Positions 36,373 through 45,410 of a stretch of DNA of 54,596 nucleotides are shown piece by piece. Position 1 is the stretch's first letter. Each line of letters begins with the position of its first letter. The translations under genes and the position numbers were made by a program. The DNA comes from an uncultured Dorea sp. (GTDB lineage: Bacteria > Bacillota > Clostridia > Lachnospirales > Lachnospiraceae), in contig CAJURK010000017.1 in NCBI GenBank assembly GCA_910588745.1, positions 1-54,596 of the forward strand, given 5' to 3'. The notes beneath the pieces are model-generated. The model made no database searches and was not told the origin of the DNA. It worked only from the letters and a program-made list of their open reading frames with translations.

Positions 36373-37980
36373 CTATCTGTCCCACTTATCCGCAAGATTC
36401 TGAATCTGCGTCTCAAATTTGGCCAGATCCTTATTGGCGAGTCCTTCATTCTTAAGAACCACCTGCAAAAGACGCTTAGCCGCTGCAATAACACGCTCGA
36501 AGGCGGCGTTCGCACGCGCTCTGGCAGGCTTCTCCGCCACTTTCTTCGGCACCGGAACTCCGGCCGTAAGAATCGTATTGGTTGCCAAGTCCACGCTGCC
36601 GCCGGAATACGGCGCAAAAGCCGGACAGCCGATCTGCTCGGAAGCAAAGCCTGCAAACCGGTCGGTAACCGCATCTTCTCCATGCACCACCATAATCCGC
36701 TCCGGCTTTTTCTCAAAGCCCCTCAGCCACGCCAGCAGTCCGTTCATATCCGCATGGCCGCTGATACCTTTAAGCGTCACGATCTTGGCGTTTACCTCAA
36801 TATTCTCTCCGAAAAGTTTTACAAATTCCGCCCCTTCAATCAGCTTACGTCCAAGAGTGCCGGCCGCCTGGTATCCCACAAAGCAGATGGTACATTCCTC
36901 TCTCCACAGGTTATGCTTCAGATGATGGCGGATACGCCCCGCGTCGCACATGCCGGAAGCAGAGATAATCACTTTCGGCTTCTCGTCAAAATTAATCAGT
37001 TTGGAATCATCACTGGTAACCGAGGTTTTCAGTCCCGGGAATTTCAAAGGATTGATTCCTTTGTTTACCAGCTCCATTGCATCCTCGTCAAAGCAGGCTT
37101 TTACATTCTTATTGAATACCTTCGTCGCTTCCACAGCCAGCGGACTGTCTACGTACACCTCGAAATCCGGGTTGACCTTTAGTATTCCCTTTTCCTTTAT
37201 TTCACGGATAAAGTAAAGAAGCTCCTGAGTGCGTCCCACCGCAAAGGAGGGAATCACCACATTGCCTCCCCGCTCAAAGGTCTCCGTTAGAATCTTAGCA
37301 AATTCCCCTACGTAATCCGGAACTTCCGTTCCGTGAGTCCGGTCTCCGTAAGTGGATTCAATGACAACGTAATCCGCCTCTTTCACATACTTTGGATCCT
37401 TTATGATGGGTTGATTTAAATTTCCCACATCTCCGGAAAATACAATCTTCTTCGAGACGCCGTCCTCGGCAATCCACACTTCGATGCTTGCGGAACCCAA
37501 CAGATGCCCTACATCTGTAAACCGTACTTCTATGCCGTCGCACAATGTGATTCGCTGGTCATAGCCGCAGGGCGCAAGGAGCTTGATCGCTGCTTCCGCA
37601 TCTTCCATGGTATAGAGCGGCTCAAATTCCGGCGCGCCGCTTCTTCTTCCCTTTCTGTTTCTCCACTCAGCCTCAAATTCCTGAATGTGCGCGCTGTCGC
37701 GAAGCATAATATGACACAAATCCGAGGTGGCAAACGTGGTTACAATCTCTCCCTGAAAACCATGCTTACATAGATACGGAATCTTGCCCGAATGGTCGAT
37801 GTGGGCATGGGTCAGCAGTATGTAATCAATGTCCGCAGCATTCACCGGTATTTCCTGGTTCTCGTACAGATCCGGCCCCTGCTCCATTCCGCAGTCTATC
37901 AAAATGTTTTTCCCACACGCCTGAAGCAGGTGGCAGCTTCCGGTCACTTCATGGGCCGCGCCAATAAATGTTAGCTTCAT
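36373..37980 (-). CDS. Beta-CASP metallo-beta-lactamase protein (RNA-processing type)
   Basis: A 535-residue MBL-fold protein. Metal-binding motifs are THAHIDHSG (residues near 56-64), LLGSASIE and FSGDVGN. A beta-CASP domain follows (SFAVGRTQELLYF to SGMCDAGRIRHHL), and an RMMBL segment ends with ISGHADMNGLLAW and VHGE. Such proteins cut or trim RNA, though the exact activity is not proved. The C-terminal 80 residues are Ala/Lys/Arg-rich and helical. It sits between sigE and sigG in the same direction; 34 bases from sigE, 126 from sigG. Confidence 0.9.
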   Translation of the reverse strand: MKLTFIGAAHEVTGSCHLLQACGKNILIDCGMEQGPDLYENQEIPVNAADIDYILLTHAHIDHSGKIPYLCKHGFQGEIVTTFATSDLCHIMLRDSAHIQEFEAEWRNRKGRRSGAPEFEPLYTMEDAEAAIKLLAPCGYDQRITLCDGIEVRFTDVGHLLGSASIEVWIAEDGVSKKIVFSGDVGNLNQPIIKDPKYVKEADYVVIESTYGDRTHGTEVPDYVGEFAKILTETFERGGNVVIPSFAVGRTQELLYFIREIKEKGILKVNPDFEVYVDSPLAVEATKVFNKNVKACFDEDAMELVNKGINPLKFPGLKTSVTSDDSKLINFDEKPKVIISASGMCDAGRIRHHLKHNLWREECTICFVGYQAAGTLGRKLIEGAEFVKLFGENIEVNAKIVTLKGISGHADMNGLLAWLRGFEKKPERIMVVHGEDAVTDRFAGFASEQIGCPAFAPYSGGSVDLATNTILTAGVPVPKKVAEKPARARANAAFERVIAAAKRLLQVVLKNEGLANKDLAKFETQIQNLADKWDR

Positions 37981-38014
37981 GAATTCATCCCCTTTTTCTT
38001 TTAGTGTATCACAT

Positions 38015-38752
38015 TTAGACGTATTTTACCATTTCACGTTTTAATCTTTGCATGATTTTTTTCTCCAGCCGGGAAATATAGGACTGGGAAATCCCCAGCA
38101 TATCCGCCACTTCTTTCTGGGTCTTTTCTTCCCCATCCTTCGTCCCGATTCCAAACCGCATGCGGACAATCATCTGTTCCCTGCCGGAGAGCCTCCCCAG
38201 AGCTTTAATCAGCACTTTCCGCTCCGCTTCGCTTTCTAAATCCCGGTAAATCGTATCCTCGTCGGTTCCCAGTATGTCTGAAAGCAGCAATTCATTTCCG
38301 TCCCAGTCCACATTCAGCGGCTCGTCAATAGAAACCTCCAGTTTCGTCTTATTATTCCTCCGCAGATACATAAGGATCTCATTCTCAATGCAGCGGGACG
38401 CATAGGTTGCAAGTTTGATCTTTTTCTGGGGGTTAAATGTATTGATTGCCTTAATCAGTCCAATCGTTCCTATGGAAATCAAATCCTCCACGCCGATTCC
38501 TGTATTGTCAAATTTTTTGGCTATGTACACCACCAGCCTCAGATTATGCTCAATCAAAAGCTTTTTCGCTTTCTGATCCGCCTCCGTGCCGATTTCCGCG
38601 ATTGTCCTTGCTTCCTCTTCGGCATTCAGCGGAGGCGGCAGGATATCCGCCCCTCCAATATAGTAAACCTCCCGGGATTCCGGAAATAAAAATGTCCTTA
38701 CGTTTGGTATCACCTTCCATTTCCATTTGCCGGGTACTGTTAAATTCATCAT
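38015..38752 (-). CDS. sigE: Mother-cell sigma factor SigE precursor
   Basis: A 245-residue sigma factor for early mother-cell genes. The N-terminal segment (about residues 1-25) is the pro-sequence that SpoIIGA removes after the engulfment signal. Region 2 reads EDLISIGTIGLIKAINTF and KLATYASRCIENEILMYLR; region 4 reads EVADMLGISQSYISRLEKK. I use the ATG with AGGAGG nine bases upstream; a longer frame starting at 38773 overlaps the spoIIGA stop by 4 bases but lacks this site. SpoIIGA-sigE form one operon. Confidence 0.96.
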   Translation of the reverse strand: MMNLTVPGKWKWKVIPNVRTFLFPESREVYYIGGADILPPPLNAEEEARTIAEIGTEADQKAKKLLIEHNLRLVVYIAKKFDNTGIGVEDLISIGTIGLIKAINTFNPQKKIKLATYASRCIENEILMYLRRNNKTKLEVSIDEPLNVDWDGNELLLSDILGTDEDTIYRDLESEAERKVLIKALGRLSGREQMIVRMRFGIGTKDGEEKTQKEVADMLGISQSYISRLEKKIMQRLKREMVKYV

Positions 38753-38769
38753 GCTCTTCGTCCTCCTGC

Positions 38770-39552
38770 TCATATATCTGGGTTTAATATCACATCATAT
38801 CCATTTCCAAAAGAGGAATCTTCACTGATCGCAACCATGGGCTGTTCTACCTGCCTTTCATTTCTGCCGGCAACACAGATGCTGTCTATCGAAAGAACCG
38901 GAATCACTCCCGCTTCCTTCCCAACCGTCCGGTAAGGGATATAACGTATTCCTTCCGGCAGCCCTTTTCCAACGAGCTGTTCTGCAAGCTTTCTGCTAAT
39001 AATACTGACTGCTTTTCCGCTAACATCGTCTCTTAAATGGTTTCCTGTATCCACAATAGCTTCCGCTTTGCAGCTTTCTCCCCCAAAGCGCAGTGTCACC
39101 AGACAGCGGGACTGGCCAAAGCGGAATAACAGCGCCAGCATTTTCAACGCGCCGGAAGCCAGGTAATAGCTCGCCATGGCAAGGGCAAAAAACAAACTTC
39201 CGGCCTTCACATTCACATACTGGTTTAAGTATTCAAAAATCCCTCCCACCAGAAAACCGCTGATATAAAGTGTGAACAAAGCACGCAGGAAGCCCCTGAA
39301 ATCCCGTATAGGAATCCCTGCAGACAGCATTGCCGACGGCACCAGTATATAGAACAATATGGCTTTGATAAACGCAAAGGGAATCCCAAGGGCCGCCACA
39401 ACACAGGTAAGAAAAGCCCCAAGCAGGGCTCCCAGACAAATTCTTCCATAGGGGGAAGAAATCCTTAATACCTTCTTTGTAACGAGGAGCAATATGTAGT
39501 CCATTAGGAAATTCACCAGAAATAACACGTCTATGTACAGTTCATAATACAC
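38770..39552 (-). CDS. spoIIGA: Sigma-E processing protease SpoIIGA
   Basis: A 260-residue aspartic membrane protease that cleaves pro-SigE. About five helices fill residues 5-145, then a cytoplasmic protease domain with the active-site motif AIVDTGN (Asp168). It is shorter than the 309-residue Bacillus subtilis protein. The start is GTG with AGAGG seven bases upstream. The C-terminus DVILNPDI ends right at sigE, and the two are translationally linked. Upstream is a promoter with the features of Spo0A control. Confidence 0.93.
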   Translation of the reverse strand: MYYELYIDVLFLVNFLMDYILLLVTKKVLRISSPYGRICLGALLGAFLTCVVAALGIPFAFIKAILFYILVPSAMLSAGIPIRDFRGFLRALFTLYISGFLVGGIFEYLNQYVNVKAGSLFFALAMASYYLASGALKMLALLFRFGQSRCLVTLRFGGESCKAEAIVDTGNHLRDDVSGKAVSIISRKLAEQLVGKGLPEGIRYIPYRTVGKEAGVIPVLSIDSICVAGRNERQVEQPMVAISEDSSFGNGYDVILNPDI

Positions 39553-39642
39553 CTTCCGTCCTCTTTTCGATTTCCTCCGGATGCCGGGCCGTGCGCAAAG
39601 GATTTCCGGCTTCGCATTAGGTTCGGCCGCCGGGTAGAATTC

Positions 39643-39708
39643 ATTATAGGGGATGGCCTATAAAGAATTTGTCAGATGATGCTGAGAAAAAATAAGATTC
39701 TTTCGACA
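39643..39708 (-). promoter_or_regulatory. Spo0A-type promoter of spoIIGA
   Basis: On the minus strand the -35-like CTGACA (39670-39675) and a perfect -10 TATAAT (39643-39648) are 21 bases apart, close to the 22-base spacing of the B. subtilis spoIIG promoter. A perfect 0A box TGTCGAA (39702-39708) lies 26 bases upstream, and the -35 overlaps a 6-of-7 box, TGACAAA. Confidence 0.75.
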
Positions 39709-39730
39709 GGTCTCGCAGTACAATTTTCCG

Positions 39731-39766
39731 CAAAAAAACGGAACCGTAAATTACAGCTCCGCTTTT
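39731..39766 (-). terminator. Terminator of the AAA-ATPase gene, overlapping its stop
   Basis: On the minus strand AAAAGCGGA (39758-39766) pairs with TCCGTTTTT (39734-39742), one G-U included, ending in seven T. The upstream arm is inside the last codons of the gene. Confidence 0.75.
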
Positions 39767-41484
39767 CTATAACCTGATTGCTTGTCGATGTATGATTCAT
39801 CCGCCAGTTTTACTTTACATCGTTTCAGATAACACGCAATCCCATATTTTAAAATTTTGTTGACTCCGTTTTCCCGGAAAATCTCGTCATACTTTCTTTC
39901 CTCGATCTGTTTCAGCGCCTTCTCGCAAGCCTTGGAAAGATTTTTATCGTCTGCATATTTCATTTCAATGATGATACCAGTTTCCCCGTCTTCCGTTTCT
40001 ATAAGTATATCACCGTATCCTTCTCCTGCTTCTTTATTAGAAGATACCTGCCATCCTTCTTTAACTCCCAAGATCCCGACCAGGATGCCATGATAAAAAT
40101 TTTCTTTTAACGTCTTCTTCACAAAAGTATCCCGAATACTAATAGTCTTTTTCAGATAACTGTCAAACACAGCCTCAACCGTCTTCGCCTCTCCGCTTTT
40201 TAAAGCGTCGCAGAATTTACGTAATGTATTCCCGTCTTTCCCAAATCGCTCCTTGAAATATTCCATAATCTGCTTTGTAAAAATATCCCGTATTTCCAAA
40301 TTAGGAATCGCAAGCTTATACTGATTAACGCCGACTCTTCCACGCTGCGTCAGATATCCGGTCATCAGTAATACGCTCCAGATATTCTCAACAGATTTAT
40401 ACATGTCCTGATAGGTAAGTTCCTGATAAATTTCTTTGGTGATTTCCTCTCCGGCAACCAATCGTTCAATCTCACTTCTCATCATGGAACTCCCCGACAT
40501 CTCCAGAAATTTTTTCACAGAAGCATTGTCACTAGTATTCAGCCAATAATTCTCCGGCAAAATATCAGGATGATCTTTTATCCTGTCAAGGTGATTCAGC
40601 ACATCCCACGGACAATATACTTCTGCTGCGCCAAACTGATATCCATCATACCAACTTTTGATTTCTTCATAATGGTCTTCTATTTCATAATACTTTAGCA
40701 TTTCTTTTACTTCCGTATCTGTAAAACCAAAATATTCATCAAAACGTTCATCTGTAGCAGATAATACTTTCAAATTATTAAGTCCGGTAAAGATACTTTC
40801 TTTTGAAATACGCATACACCCCGTCATAACTGCAAATTTCAGACTGTTGTTCGTTTTCAGCGCCTGCTCTAGCAGATTACGGATAAGAAAAACCATCTGA
40901 TCGTAATAGCCATTTTCATATGCTTTCGCCAACGGAACATCATACTCATCAATCAAAAGGATTACTTTTATTCCATAATGCTTCTCTAATAATCCCGATA
41001 ACCGTTTCAGACTTCCACATAATACCACCTCATTCATTGTACTATCCAGAAGTCTTTTATATACGGATTTATCATGTTCACTCAACTGCTCGCTATCCAA
41101 AAGAAATTGAAATTCCTCTGCTACGCCTTGCATTATATCGGCAGTAAAATCATATGCCCTCTCATAGGTAGCTGCATTGACTCCTTTAAGAGAAACAAAA
41201 ATAACGGGATATTTCCCCATATACTCTTCACATAATTTCACATCTTTTGAAATTTCCAAACCATCAAAGATAGTCTGATCTTCTTCTATGGAAAAAAAGT
41301 GTTTCAACATACTTATATTTAATGTTTTTCCAAAGCGTCTTGGTCTGGTAAAGAGATTTACCATTCCACCATTACGGAGCAGTTCAGAAATCAATCCCGT
41401 TTTATCTACATAATAATAGTTATCTTTCATAATCTGCTCGAAATTTTCTAATCCGATCGGAAGGCGTTTTTTTTCTTCACCCAT
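39751..41484 (-). CDS. AAA-ATPase-like protein with PD-(D/E)XK nuclease domain
   Basis: A 577-residue protein of a family common in gut Firmicutes and Bacteroidetes. The N-terminal ATPase region starts KRLPIGLENFEQIMKDNYYY and has TRPRRFGKTLNISML near residues 48-62 as P-loop, then VILLIDEYDVPLAKA near 175 (Walker B). The C-terminal domain has YGDILIE and GIIIEMKYA near 485-505, the D and E-x-K of a nuclease fold. The role is unknown; defence or mobile-element functions have been proposed. The AUG has AAGGAG ten bases upstream; an earlier GTG is next to that site. It stands alone and is AT-richer than its neighbours. Confidence 0.85.
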   Translation of the reverse strand: MGEEKKRLPIGLENFEQIMKDNYYYVDKTGLISELLRNGGMVNLFTRPRRFGKTLNISMLKHFFSIEEDQTIFDGLEISKDVKLCEEYMGKYPVIFVSLKGVNAATYERAYDFTADIMQGVAEEFQFLLDSEQLSEHDKSVYKRLLDSTMNEVVLCGSLKRLSGLLEKHYGIKVILLIDEYDVPLAKAYENGYYDQMVFLIRNLLEQALKTNNSLKFAVMTGCMRISKESIFTGLNNLKVLSATDERFDEYFGFTDTEVKEMLKYYEIEDHYEEIKSWYDGYQFGAAEVYCPWDVLNHLDRIKDHPDILPENYWLNTSDNASVKKFLEMSGSSMMRSEIERLVAGEEITKEIYQELTYQDMYKSVENIWSVLLMTGYLTQRGRVGVNQYKLAIPNLEIRDIFTKQIMEYFKERFGKDGNTLRKFCDALKSGEAKTVEAVFDSYLKKTISIRDTFVKKTLKENFYHGILVGILGVKEGWQVSSNKEAGEGYGDILIETEDGETGIIIEMKYADDKNLSKACEKALKQIEERKYDEIFRENGVNKILKYGIACYLKRCKVKLADESYIDKQSGYRKAEL

Positions 41485-41560
41485 GTTATTCACACTCCTT
41501 GTCTATTAGCTATATTATAACAAAGAGCCTCACAAAAGCCTATCCCTACTTTTCTTACAA

Positions 41561-42115
41561 TTATCGCAGTTCCCAGTCATCAATACCTTTATTATTGTCA
41601 TGACGATACGCCGCGTACCGGTCGTGCGGCATGTCCACTCCCCGGTAATGCTTTGTCCAAGAATCCACAACCGTCATTCCGTTTTTTACCGCTACATTCT
41701 GCGAAGCAATGTTCGTGTCCCGGATAATCGAGCATACCTCTTTTGCCCCCAGCGTTTCAAACGCATACTGTTTACAAGCTTTTGCAGCTTCCGCGGCATA
41801 TCCTCGATGCCAGAAAGAGCGCCGGAACAGATACCCTACCTCAAGAACCTGTTTCTCTTTCCATGGCTGCATGGTCAGGCCGCACTGTCCAATCATCTCA
41901 TCTGTATCCTTGAGAACCGCCGCCCACAAACCGAACCCCCATTTTCTATAACGGGATATCTGCCTGTCAAGCCACTCCTTAACCTCCTCGTCGTCAAACG
42001 CGCCTTCATAAGCATACATCGTTTCCTCATCCTGCAAAATCAGGCACAGCGGCTGAAAATCAGACTGATTCAATTCTCTAAGATACAATCTTTCCGTCTC
42101 AATTATCGCTTTCAT
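41561..42115 (-). CDS. GNAT family N-acetyltransferase (RimJ/RimL type)
   Basis: A 184-residue acetyltransferase. It begins with the ERLYLRELNQSDF segment of RimJ/RimL-like enzymes; the acetyl-CoA loop is seen in HRGYAAEAAKACKQYAF near residues 100-116, and the late SQNVAVKNGM motif near 137. The target may be a protein N-terminus or a small amine. The site GGAGGG precedes the ATG. No cotranscribed partner is evident. Confidence 0.9.
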   Translation of the reverse strand: MKAIIETERLYLRELNQSDFQPLCLILQDEETMYAYEGAFDDEEVKEWLDRQISRYRKWGFGLWAAVLKDTDEMIGQCGLTMQPWKEKQVLEVGYLFRRSFWHRGYAAEAAKACKQYAFETLGAKEVCSIIRDTNIASQNVAVKNGMTVVDSWTKHYRGVDMPHDRYAAYRHDNNKGIDDWELR

Positions 42116-42203
42116 TCTAAGGAACCCTCCCCTTTCCTGCCAGATATGATTCCACGGTTAAATATGAGCAAACCCGGTTTCCCACGCAAGCAGCCGGCGC
42201 AGA

Positions 42204-42857
42204 CTATTTTTTCTTTTGATAAATAGCCGTCAGTTCCAGAAGCCTGTCTATGATTTTCTCATCAATAATTTCCAGGCCAAGGCCTTTCATCATCTGTTGA
42301 AATACCATGGCCTTGCCGAAAGACTCTTCCATCGTATCCTCAAATATCATCGGATTCATCCACACGTTCGCTACAAGGATAATCAGCTCGGCAAACTGCT
42401 TCGGATAGTCCGTCTGTATCGTGCCGTCCCGAACCCCCTGCTCTATAATCGGCTGAATGTAGTTCGGAACCGCTTCCTTTATCGTATCATGAAGCAGGCT
42501 CCAGAAAAGTTTAGGGTTATTGCGAAAATTCGGGGCCGCTGCAAATATTTCATCCTGCACCGGACGGTCAAGGGACTTTCTGAAACTCATCTTCAGTTTT
42601 TCCCTGCCATTCAAATCCGACTGTTCCCGAATCTTCGCAAGCAGCCGGTTCGACTCAGATGTCATTCGATCTATCACCGCTATCAGAATCTCTTCTTTTG
42701 ACTTAAAATGATGATAAATCGCTCCTTTACTCAGTCCTCCCAGATTATCTATAATGTCTTGAATCGATGTATACTCATACCCTTTCTCCATAAACAATCG
42801 GTAAGACACATCCAAGATTAATTGAACCGTTTCCTCCGGATACTTGTTCCGCGCCAT
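42204..42857 (-). CDS. TetR/AcrR family regulator
   Basis: A 217-residue repressor type. The N-terminal helix-turn-helix spans TSIQDIIDNL to KGAIYHHFKSKEEI (about residues 30-62). The helical C-terminal effector domain has no motif that reveals a ligand. I use the ATG with GAGGAG ten bases upstream; a TTG six codons earlier is less likely. A dyad in its own promoter suggests autoregulation. The ABC exporter gene downstream (43032) lies in the same direction but upstream of it in transcription, so it need not be a target. Confidence 0.92.
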   Translation of the reverse strand: MARNKYPEETVQLILDVSYRLFMEKGYEYTSIQDIIDNLGGLSKGAIYHHFKSKEEILIAVIDRMTSESNRLLAKIREQSDLNGREKLKMSFRKSLDRPVQDEIFAAAPNFRNNPKLFWSLLHDTIKEAVPNYIQPIIEQGVRDGTIQTDYPKQFAELIILVANVWMNPMIFEDTMEESFGKAMVFQQMMKGLGLEIIDEKIIDRLLELTAIYQKKK

Positions 42858-42912
42858 GCTCTTCCCACTCCTCAATAATATGAACTCCCTTTTTGGACAT
42901 CCATTTCTAATT

Positions 42913-42949
42913 TATACCAATTGTATATCTTAAAATACATATTTGTCAA
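42913..42949 (-). promoter_or_regulatory. TetR gene promoter with overlapping dyad
   Basis: On the minus strand TTGACA (42944-42949) is 16 bases from TATACA (18 from TACAAT). The dyad TATAC-CAATT-GTATA (42913-42927) covers the -10, as expected for TetR self-repression. Confidence 0.6.
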
Positions 42950-42977
42950 CACGGTTCAAAACAGTCCCAGACCGCCC

Positions 42978-43023
42978 CGGCAAAATACCCTCCGTATACC
43001 GGCAAAATGCCTGTACGCGGAGG
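42978..43023 (-). terminator. Terminator of the ABC permease gene
   Basis: CCTCCG (43018-43023) pairs with CGGAGG (42989-42994), with inner TAC/GTA and GGCA/TGCC stems, followed on the minus strand by GTATTTTG. The tract is short. Confidence 0.55.
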
Positions 43024-43031
43024 ACATCCCA

Positions 43032-45410
43032 TTACACATCCTGATTGTATTGATTCGGAGTAACCCCTTTTAAACTAAAATAAGAAATCAACATCGGAAT
43101 CAAAAGCATTCCCGCAAGAAACAACAATCCCAGAGCCGCTGGAAACCGGTAATACATATAGTCCACGTTTATAATCCTTTGAAATACAAGAACAGTACCG
43201 TACCCTGCCGCGCCGCCAATCACAACAGTTATAAGAATTGCCGGGAGTACAAACAGAATATTTTCCCAAAACAGCATACTTCTAATCTGTTTTTCTTCCA
43301 TTCCAATGGCTTCCAGCATGGAAAACTCTCTTTTTCGTGCGGCAACATTTCCAATCGTCATATTAACCAGATTCAATACGCTGAATAAAATCATAAAAGC
43401 TGAAATCCCGTAAATCTGCATTTTAATTTTCTGAATATTTGCCGCGTCATTTATCATCTGTTCTCTTAAGGTTCCAAGCGAAAGGTCTGCATAAGGTTCG
43501 AGCAAAGCGCGGATCGCTTCCTCTGTCTGGTCTCCGTATTTCTCATATTCTTCCACTGAAACATAGAACGCGCTGACCGTATTCATGCCTCCCCACAGCT
43601 TCTCCATAGTCTGGTCTGTCATAGCAATGCCATATCCTCCTTTCGCGGGAGATGCCTCAGAAGAGATTGCCGCTATTTCCAGCTCTGTTTCATGCTCTTC
43701 TCCGTCAAACCAGTGCAGGGTAATCGTATCCCCAACCCGGAAAGAAACTCCGTTTATCTTTGATAAAAAATCACTGTCGGTAATAAAAACTCCGTCTGTT
43801 TCACACAGATACTCGTAGTCTGTATTCCCCTCTGCTTTTATTTGGTAAAACTCCTCCGATCTTTCTGTCAGGCGGTAAATCCCTTCTTCCCAGGATGCGC
43901 CTTGATATTCGATGTTGCCATACGCGGCATGCTCCGTTTCTACAGACCGGACATACGGAATCTCTAAAAGCCGTTCCTCAAAATCTTTGCTTAAATGTCC
44001 TGTAAGCTGCATATTCGTTAACCCGTAGGGAAGCGGATTATGCGCGTTGTATAGATAAGAAATGACATATTCCGCCCGTTCAAATACCCCTGTTCGTGAA
44101 AAAGCTTTTTCATCCCATGCATACAGATAGGTCGCTGCAATCATAAACACAATTCCTCCAAAAGCAATGGATACGGTCATAAGCTTTTGCTTTTTCGCGC
44201 TGTTTTCCTGCCCGATTCTTGCTATTACAAACGGCGTCAGCTTTTTATGCTTTTTCTCCTTTTCTTTTACTTCTCCGCCGCCGTCATTTAAAACTCTTGC
44301 CGCTTCTATCGGTGAAACCTTTGCCGCCAAAGCCGCCGGTTTACTGACCGAAATCTGCACGGCAGCATATCCAAACACGCTTGTTGCTCCTGCCGTAAAC
44401 AGATAATTTCCAAAACTCCACCCATCCGGCAAGAGAGCGTACGCAATGATGCCGCCAAGAATCAAAGCTGCCGGAATCGAAGCCGCGCATAACCAGGCGC
44501 CTTCCCTCCGCACCATTTTTCTTATCTGTTTTTCTGTCATCCCGATCGTCAGAAGCTGCCCAATCTGCCGCGTACGGGATGTAACCGACAGATAAAATAT
44601 GGTATATATCACAATTCCGCAAGCCGCCAATATAAACGAAAATACCAGCAGCATCGCCTGAGATATGGGACTCTCATCCCTCAGGGACTCCTCAAATTTC
44701 CCGTTTATGTTTACATCCGAACGCTTCACGCCATAATTTTCCGCCATCTGGTAAACCGCTGCTTCAAAAGCAGCGGTTTCCATCTGAGACGCGTCTGCGA
44801 GCCGCACAAGGGCAGTATACGGCACGTCTCTCATAGACTGGCTTTTGTCCGCGTATTCCCTTGATACATAGACGGGATATACGGACATCTCATGTTTCCT
44901 GTCGGTATAGCCGCAGATTACAAACTCCTCTTTGGAATCCCCCGCACGGAGAACTATCTCTTCTCCGATTCTGCATTCCCGTCCCATCTGCTCCATAAAA
45001 CCCCTGTCTACAACAATTTCATCGTACTGTTCCGGCTCCTTCCCCTCTGCCGGCACATAAGTCTGTATCTTCTCTGCCTGGCTCTTCTGATACGTAAAAC
45101 TGTATTTCACGCCCTGGATTTCAAATTCTTCGCCAAATTCCTTATACGGAAGCAAAAGCTCCACCTTCTCGTCCCGGGCGGCACGTTCCAGCTCTTGTTC
45201 CGGAATATTCCTAAACATTACATGCTGCATACGGTCCAGTATCCGCTCTTCTGCCGTCTTCGTTCCCTGTAAGAACAGTGTGACAGCCATAATAAATGTC
45301 AGGGACAGCACAATGGTTACAATGGAAAAAAATGTATACAGCCGTTTGCCTTCCAGGTTACTCTTCGCAATGCGATAAATAATCCCCCGGTTATTATTTG
45401 CTTCCAGCAT
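43032..45410 (-). CDS. ABC transporter permease, FtsX/BceB type
   Basis: A 792-residue permease with about ten helices: one near residue 25-45, three near 250-370, one near 425, and three at the end, framing two large external regions. FtsX signatures are visible (VTSRTRQIGQLLTIGMTEKQ and AARKREFSMLEAIGMEEKQI). The start ATG overlaps the ATPase stop (TGATG). With the ATPase, kinase and response regulator it forms a compact Bce-like peptide-antibiotic sensing and resistance set. The first repeat's external domain is larger than the second. Confidence 0.92.
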   Translation of the reverse strand: MLEANNNRGIIYRIAKSNLEGKRLYTFFSIVTIVLSLTFIMAVTLFLQGTKTAEERILDRMQHVMFRNIPEQELERAARDEKVELLLPYKEFGEEFEIQGVKYSFTYQKSQAEKIQTYVPAEGKEPEQYDEIVVDRGFMEQMGRECRIGEEIVLRAGDSKEEFVICGYTDRKHEMSVYPVYVSREYADKSQSMRDVPYTALVRLADASQMETAAFEAAVYQMAENYGVKRSDVNINGKFEESLRDESPISQAMLLVFSFILAACGIVIYTIFYLSVTSRTRQIGQLLTIGMTEKQIRKMVRREGAWLCAASIPAALILGGIIAYALLPDGWSFGNYLFTAGATSVFGYAAVQISVSKPAALAAKVSPIEAARVLNDGGGEVKEKEKKHKKLTPFVIARIGQENSAKKQKLMTVSIAFGGIVFMIAATYLYAWDEKAFSRTGVFERAEYVISYLYNAHNPLPYGLTNMQLTGHLSKDFEERLLEIPYVRSVETEHAAYGNIEYQGASWEEGIYRLTERSEEFYQIKAEGNTDYEYLCETDGVFITDSDFLSKINGVSFRVGDTITLHWFDGEEHETELEIAAISSEASPAKGGYGIAMTDQTMEKLWGGMNTVSAFYVSVEEYEKYGDQTEEAIRALLEPYADLSLGTLREQMINDAANIQKIKMQIYGISAFMILFSVLNLVNMTIGNVAARKREFSMLEAIGMEEKQIRSMLFWENILFVLPAILITVVIGGAAGYGTVLVFQRIINVDYMYYRFPAALGLLFLAGMLLIPMLISYFSLKGVTPNQYNQDV

